Of a DNA stretch of 64,000 nucleotides, positions 58,400 to 64,000 are shown piece after piece. The notes beneath the pieces were generated by a model. It was not told where the DNA came from. It saw only the letters and a list, made by a program, of their open reading frames with translations, and searched no databases. A program made the position numbers and the translations under genes. Numbering within the stretch: the stretch's first letter is position 1; each line of letters opens with the position of its first letter. Source of the stretch: Antedon mediterranea (lineage: Eukaryota > Echinodermata > Crinoidea > Comatulida > Antedonidae); NCBI RefSeq assembly GCF_964355755.1, contig NC_092672.1:21760501-21824500 (forward strand). The letters are read 5' to 3'.

Positions 58400-60049
58400 A
58401 ACTCGTCACATTGACGAGTTAGTTATCCGCACCACGACAAACGCCACGTGCACGTCATACGTTGGAATATTGCACACAGATAAAGATTATGGCATTATGA
58501 CAAGAACTGAAGAATATGATATGCTGTTAGTGCTGAATTCTGTCAATTTTGTGTCATATAGTATATACATGCAAACAGTATAATCTGTATACATATTACA
58601 TACAGTGTAGAATAGGTGAAATTACGGGACCCGCCATTTATTCCAATTTTTAACATGGCGACGGTATCAAAATGAAACACTTAGATAGCAATTTTAGAAG
58701 GAAATTATCTCAGGAACAACATATTACGTGTAGAAGAAATTTGAATACGTAAAATATAGATGCGCACCCTTTTAAATGTGATGAACTATTACGCAAAATA
58801 TGAAAATACGTCTTTTTTTATTCAACTGGCCATATGATGACGTCACAAGATCCGATTGGGAAAATGTTTACATAAATTCGCATCTACAATCCAATAGCTT
58901 CCAGAAAACGTTTTAATCATGATTATCACGTTTTATTCTGACGAGCTATAACAGATTGAAATTTACTGTAAGGACGAAAATAAGTGACCCATGTTATTTA
59001 CATTTTTAGACACGATGACGTCATAAATTTTAAAATATTTTTAACTCATACGAAAGATAGTTGATTGACCTAGATAATATAAAAATCGGGGTAAAAATGG
59101 AAAACAGATAATTGGAGATGCGCTCTATTAAATGTCATGCGCTATGATGAAAGATACAAAAATCCTATATTTTATATTCGCGTGGGCATACGGTAACGTC
59201 ACAATGTCCGGTTAGCCATATTAATGCATGATTCAAAATCTACAACTCATCAACTTTCAGAATATGCAATAAAAATAACTTTCACCGTTTAGTTTAGGAA
59301 CTATAACTGTTTAAAAAAGGGCATAATTTTGACAAATTTTGACGACTTTTTGAACTTTTTCATCAAAAATGCACGTAAATTATCCAATTCGACGTGCCCG
59401 TATGACGTAATTTTAAGTCGAAATTGTTCAAAAGTTGGTAAAATTACTAGAAAAGGCTGGAAAAACATAAATCACGCAAAAAAAATGGTTTTCAACGCTA
59501 CGTGCGCACCGCACGCGTAAAAAAATGCGCGTACGTGGGAATTTTTTACATGCTCAAAATGACATGAAACGCGTAGAAAGTTGATTAGAAATTGATTTTT
59601 CGCATTTTGAAATTTTAAACGCGCGTGCGCGCGTAACTTCCTGTGAAACATGCCAATTTTTTTTCACATTCTGTTAGCGCAAGATATCAATTAAACTTTC
59701 GTTAAGTTTCAATTTAAATTGCTATATGGTTTTCAATCTATGTTAAAAATGCGAAATTCGTAAAAACGCGCGTAAGTCATGTCGCGCAACTCTGACGTCA
59801 TTCAAAAATAGGAGGTGCACAACTTCACCTGAATACCCTCATGCTGACAAAGTTATAACATGTTATGTTTACACGTTTTTGAGATACGCGAGACACAAAA
59901 ATAGAGGAGAAAGAAAGAAAAAAAAAAAAAAGTAACAGGACAGTTACAAGGAGTTATCCGCTGAATGCGGATAACTAATAAAATTGAAACAGGACGATTA
60001 CAAGGAGTTATCCGCTACTAAGCGGATAACTAATAATAACTAGACATGT
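58400..60049 (+). repeat. Megasatellite unit 5, subfamily B1, with two terminal hairpins
   Basis: Like unit 3 at its start, with loop CAT in place of CTT at part of the hairpin. It ends with a 124-bp extension carrying two tandem copies of an AACAGGAC...ACAAGGAGTTATCCGC...GCGGATAACTAATAA module (59932-60045), the second closing in CTAG. Confidence 0.88.
59952..60031. terminator. Two tandem B-type terminal hairpins (candidate rolling-circle 3' ends)
   Basis: AGTTATCCGC with loop TGAAT (59952-59976) and AGTTATCCGCT with loop ACTA (60006-60031). Each is preceded by ACAAGGA, and the second is followed by AATAATAACTAG, so CTAG lies about 10 bases after the stem. Helitrons end in a short hairpin about ten bases before CTRR. 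Terminator is used here in the sense of a transposition end signal, by analogy. Confidence 0.55.
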
Positions 60050-61671
60050 AACTCGTCACTTTGACGAGTTTGGTTATCCGCCGCGCAAGTGGTGCAACAT
60101 TAACATTAAGGGGATAGGTTGAGGACAAAAGGAAGTGTTCACGTTGGCATTATGACCTGAACTGAAGAATATGATATGTTGTTATTGCTGAATTTTATTA
60201 TTTAAATTCATATAGTATACACAGTATAATCTGTATCCATATCACATACAGTGTAGAATAGGTGAAATTACGGGACCCGCTATTTATTGCAATTTTTAAC
60301 ATGTTGACGGTTTTAAAATGAAACGCGAAGGTAGCAATTCCGAAAGGAAATTATCTCAGCAACAACGTATTAGCGTGTAGAAGAAATTTGAATACGTGAA
60401 ATATTGATGCGCGCTCTTTTAAATGTAATGAATTATGACGCAAAAGATGAAAATACGACCTTTTTTATTTAACTGGCCATATGATGACGTCACAACATCC
60501 GATTGGCAACATTTTTACATAATTTCGTATCTACAATCCAATAGCTTCCAGAAAAAGTTTTAATCGTGATTATCACATTTTATTCTTACGAGCTATAACA
60601 GATTAAAATTTACTGTAAAGATGAAATTGATGCCACACGTGATTTAAATTTTTAGGCATGATGACGTCAAAAAAATTAAAATATTTTTTACTCATGCGAA
60701 AGATAGTTGATTGCCCCAGACAATATCAAAATCGGGGTGAAAATGAAAAACGGATAAGTGGAGATGCGCTCTATTCAATGTGATGAGCTATGACGAAAGA
60801 TACAAAAATCCTAAATTTTATATTCGCGTGGCCATACGATGACGTCACAATGTCTGGTTAGCCATATTAATACCTGATCCGATATCTACAACTCATCTAC
60901 TTCCAGAATATGCCATCCATAAAAAGTTGACCGTCTAGTTTAGAAATTACGACTGTTTAAAAAAAGGCATATTTTAAACGAATTTTGTAACCTTTTCATA
61001 AGAAACGCGCGCAAATTGTCCAATTCGACGTGCTCGTATGACGTATCTTTAAGTCGAAATTGTTTAACATTTTGTAAAATTACTAGAAAAGGCTGGAAAA
61101 ACATAAATCACGCGAAAAAAATACGTTTTCAATGCTACGTGCGCACCGCACACGTAAAAATGTGCGCACGCGTGGGAATTTTTGACATGCTTAAAACGAC
61201 ATGAAACGCGTAGAAAGTTGATTAGAAATTAATTTTGCGCATTTTGAAATTTTAAATGCGCGTGCGCGCCTAACTTTGTGTAAAACACGGAATTTTTTTT
61301 CAACAGAAAGTTAGCGCATGATATAAATTAAACTTTTGCAAAGTTTCAAGTTGAAATGTTATTTGGTTGTCGAGCTATGTTAAATACGACAAAATCGTTA
61401 AATCGCGCGTAAGTCACGTTGCGCAATTGTAAACGTCATGAAAAGCTTCGCTTGACGACGTTACGTAAATGTCAATATGTTAAGATAGTTACCGAAATGT
61501 TATGTTTGCGAGTTTTAGAGAAAAGCGTTACACAAAAATCATACAGAATGATTTCGTACAATCACAAGAGGTTATCCTGCAACTTCGTTCCGGATAACCA
61601 ATAAAGATTTTGTACAATAACAATAGGTGATCATTTTATTCTAAATGATCACCTAATAACAACTAGAATTT
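60050..61671 (+). repeat. Megasatellite unit 6, subfamily B2, with two terminal hairpins
   Basis: A close copy of unit 4. Its 3' extension holds one hairpin of B type (GGTTATCC...GGATAACC, 61570-61599) and one of A type (AGGTGATCATTT stem, 61625-61654), the latter followed by AATAACAACTAG. The next unit is of subfamily A. Confidence 0.88.
61570..61654. terminator. B-type and A-type terminal hairpins in tandem (candidate rolling-circle 3' ends)
   Basis: The first stem is GGTTATCC (61570-61577 with 61592-61599). The second is a perfect 12-bp stem AGGTGATCATTT, loop TATTCT (61625-61654), followed by AATAACAACTAG. The second stem copies the A-unit 5' motif AGGTGATCATTT. Confidence 0.55.
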
Positions 61672-63197
61672 AATTCGTCACTTTGACGAATTATAGGTGA
61701 TCATTGTTATCATTTTAATGAAATTAACATTTTTTAAACATGCATGTACGTTAACATACGATCGTAAAAAGTTGATGTACGCCATCCTATGACATGATGC
61801 ATAATCTTATATCGCTGAGTTGTGCCTATTATATGCCATATACAATATGTACAGTATATACTGTATATCTATATACAGTGTAGCATAGGTGAAATTACGG
61901 GACACACGTCATGTTCTAATTTTTTGGTATGATGGAATTATCAAAATAAACTCAAAGATGACAATTTCGAAAGATAGTGAATTGAGCAAATAAATATAAG
62001 AATTGGAAGAGAATCTGGCACGTAGAAGCGCTGTGCGCGCTCTTTGAAATTTGTATAACTTTGACGAAAAAGATGAAAAAACTACTTTTTAACTTCATCT
62101 GGCCATATGTTAACGTCACAACATCCGATAGGCTTGGTTTATAAATGAATTCATATCTACATTTCACCAGCTTTTATAATAAATTATAATCGTCAAGGTA
62201 ACCTTCAATTCTGAAGAGCTGTAAGATATTCAAATTTACGGCGAAGGTGAAATTACACGACCTACGTTATTCAAGTTTTTACGCGTGATGACGTCATCAA
62301 AATGAAAACACTGACAACTTAGAGAAAGATAAATAATTAAGTAAGCACACACTGAAATTTGTGCGAAAATCGGGCTCAAATAGCAGAGATGCGCTCTATT
62401 GAATGTGATAACCTACACAAAACGGAAAAAAATCCTAATTTTTAAATTCAAGTGGCCATTTGATGACGTAATACCATTTTGTACGTCTAATGTTTATATA
62501 CATTTATATCTACAACCTATTGGCTTCCATATTAAGTTAAAAAAATTGGGGGTCACCTGCCATTCTGAAGAGTTATATTCATTTTAAAAAGGCCTTAATT
62601 TTTACAATTTTTTGCACTTTTGTGCAATTAATGTGCGCATTTTGTCATGTTGAACGTGCTCGTACAGCGTTATTTTAAGTCGGAATGGACTCAAAATCGG
62701 AGAATGTACTAAGGATTGTGAGTAGAATGTGATGTTTACATCAAATTTTATTTTTAACGCTTTTTACGAATTGCGTGCGCAAAAACGTGTTTTTGCGCAG
62801 TAATTTTTTGAAACACGCAAATGGCCTAATTCATGCTCTAAATTGATCAAAACTTAATTTTGACCTTTTTAAAACCTTTACGCGCAAATTCACGTGCATG
62901 ACCTTGAGACGCGCCAGTTTTTATTTGCTAATATTTTTTACCTTGACCTGAAGTTTACGTATAGTGAATTTTATTGATATGTGATAAAGAGTTATGGAGA
63001 TATGATTGATAGTGTGATTTCACAAAATCGCGTATACCTGACGTCACGTTTGACTGATCACGCTGAAAAGCTTATTATGGCTAAGTTAAAGTATTTGAAA
63101 GACATTGTGAAATTGTTGTGATCATTGCTATTCAACTTTTTGAGATATTTGATGAACAAAAAGTGTACAGAAAGAAGAATAATAACAACTAGAATTT
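61672..63197 (+). repeat. Megasatellite unit 7, subfamily A
   Basis: It opens with stem AATTCGTCA/TGACGAATT and AGGTGATCATTG, and ends GAAAGAAGAATAATAACAAC then TAG. It aligns most closely with unit 1 beyond the divergent 5' part, for example GAATCTGGCACGTAGAAGCG in both. Confidence 0.88.
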
Positions 63198-64000
63198 AAT
63201 TCGTCACTTTGACGAATTATAGGTGATCATTTTTATCATTTTAATGAAATTAACGTTTTTTCAACATGCACATACGTTAACATACGATCGTTAAAAGTTG
63301 ATACGCCATCCTATGTCATGATGCATATACACTCATAGTGCTGAGTTGTACCTATTATGTGTCATACAATATGTACAGTATATACTGTATATCTATATAC
63401 AGTGTAGCATAGGTGAAATTACGGGACCCACATCATGTTCTAATTTTTTGGTAAGATGGAATTATCAAAATAAACTCGAAGATCACAATTTCGAAAGATA
63501 ATGAATTAAGCAAATAAATATAAAGATGGGAAGAAAATTTGACACGTAGAAGCGCAATGCGCGCTCTTTGAAATGTGTATAACTTCGACTAAAGAAATTT
63601 AAAAACTACGTTTTAACTTCAACTGGCCATATGATAACATCACAACATCCGATAAGCTTAATTTTTATATTAATTCATATCTACATTTCATCAGCTTTCA
63701 TAATAAGTTATAATCTTCAAGGTCACCTTTAATTCTGAAGAGCTATAATATATTCAAATTTACGGTGTAGCTGAAATTACACGACCTACGTTATTTAAGT
63801 TTTTACGCGTGATGATGTCTTCAAAATAAAAATGTTGACAACTCCTGAAAAAGATAATTAATTGAGCAAGCACATACTAAAACTTCTGCGAAAATCGAGC
63901 TAAAATAACGGAGATGCGCTCTATTAAATGTGATAACCCATACAAAAAGATAAAAATTACTAATTTTTAAATTGAAGTGGCCATTTGATGACGTCATACC
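63198..64000 (+). repeat. Megasatellite unit 8, subfamily A (partial, cut by window end)
   Basis: The first 803 bp of an A unit, closest to unit 2 (both have GACACGTAGAAGCGCAATGC). It stops just after a TGACGTCA at 63989. The array therefore continues beyond the window. Confidence 0.88.

Larger units (their letters stand above)
52138..64000 (+). repeat. Megasatellite: tandem units of about 1.53 kb, at least eight, two subfamilies
   Basis: Units are marked by the opening hairpin at 52163, 53815, 55347, 56874, 58400, 60050, 61672 and 63198. Lengths are 1652, 1532, 1527, 1526, 1650, 1622 and 1526, and the last unit is cut by the window end. Each ends with an AATAATAACAACTAG-like junction. Order is A, A, B1, B2, B1, B2, A, A, so B forms a 3.05-kb dimeric higher-order repeat flanked by A. 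All units share GTGAAATTACGGGACCC, a core duplicated at about 355 bp, CpG-rich words such as GCGCGTGCGCGC, and a TGACGTCA-containing frame. No convincing protein is encoded; short frames recur only because units recur. It is probably a satellite derived from a rolling-circle transposon (inference). Confidence 0.92.

Noticed and set aside
57843-61604. Recurrent short frames (MSNSTxSYDVSLSRNC and similar) as a satellite-encoded protein
   Set aside because: They recur only because the 1.5-kb unit recurs. They are short and interrupted in sister units, and the shared sequence is equally conserved outside the frame.

Overview
This window looks like AT-rich, intron- and repeat-dominated nuclear DNA from a marine invertebrate. 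An echinoderm or a close deuterostome relative is my best guess. The reasons are the very frequent TAGGCCTA-type words, the many TIR transposons and LINE scraps, a foldback element built like the sea-urchin TU elements, and 99-bp ankyrin exons with phase-0 introns. The assignment is inference, because no rRNA, tRNA or species marker is present. There is no sign of a bacterial, organellar or viral genome.

Host gene content is low. The only convincing host coding sequence is three 99-bp exons on the + strand (10257-10355, 14196-14294, 20245-20343). Each encodes exactly one 33-residue ankyrin repeat between AG and GT splice sites, so they form the middle of an ankyrin-repeat gene with introns of 3.8 and 6.0 kb. 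I could find no further exon up to 64000.

Layout. 1-4480: dispersed repeat R1, a decayed LINE ORF1 (minus) and a LINE 3' end. 4491-6523: a 2.0-kb TIR element. 6.5-22 kb: ankyrin exons with intronic repeats, a decayed LINE reverse transcriptase (minus), a second R1 copy and two opposed foldback arms around the third exon. 23.5-26.0 kb: a TTAA-flanked TIR element with a smaller TIR element nested inside. 26.5-28.4 kb: a 69-bp minisatellite, a 5'-truncated LINE with target duplication, and a third foldback arm copy. 31.6-32.1 kb: a MITE whose sister copy is at 46.0-46.5 kb. 33.2-38.3 kb: two tandem-repeat fields, the first split by a piggyBac-like MITE. 38.9-44.4 kb: a hAT transposase pseudogene running into a roughly 4-kb inverted duplication; one arm holds a long-hairpin Mutator-like MITE and the other arm preserves the empty target site. 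50.5-51.6 kb: a foldback element with 21-bp sub-repeats. 52.1-64.0 kb: a tandem megasatellite of about 1.53-kb units in two subfamilies, continuing past the window end.

The most unusual object is the 52-64 kb array. Every unit opens with a short hairpin, and a base pair in its stem changes on both sides between subfamilies. Subfamily-matched terminal hairpins followed by CTAG sit at two of the unit junctions, which resembles Helitron/Helentron ends. TGACGTCA (CRE/ATF-type) palindromes recur inside the units at a strict spacing of 176-178 bp. I infer a rolling-circle-element-derived satellite; homology searches would be needed to decide.
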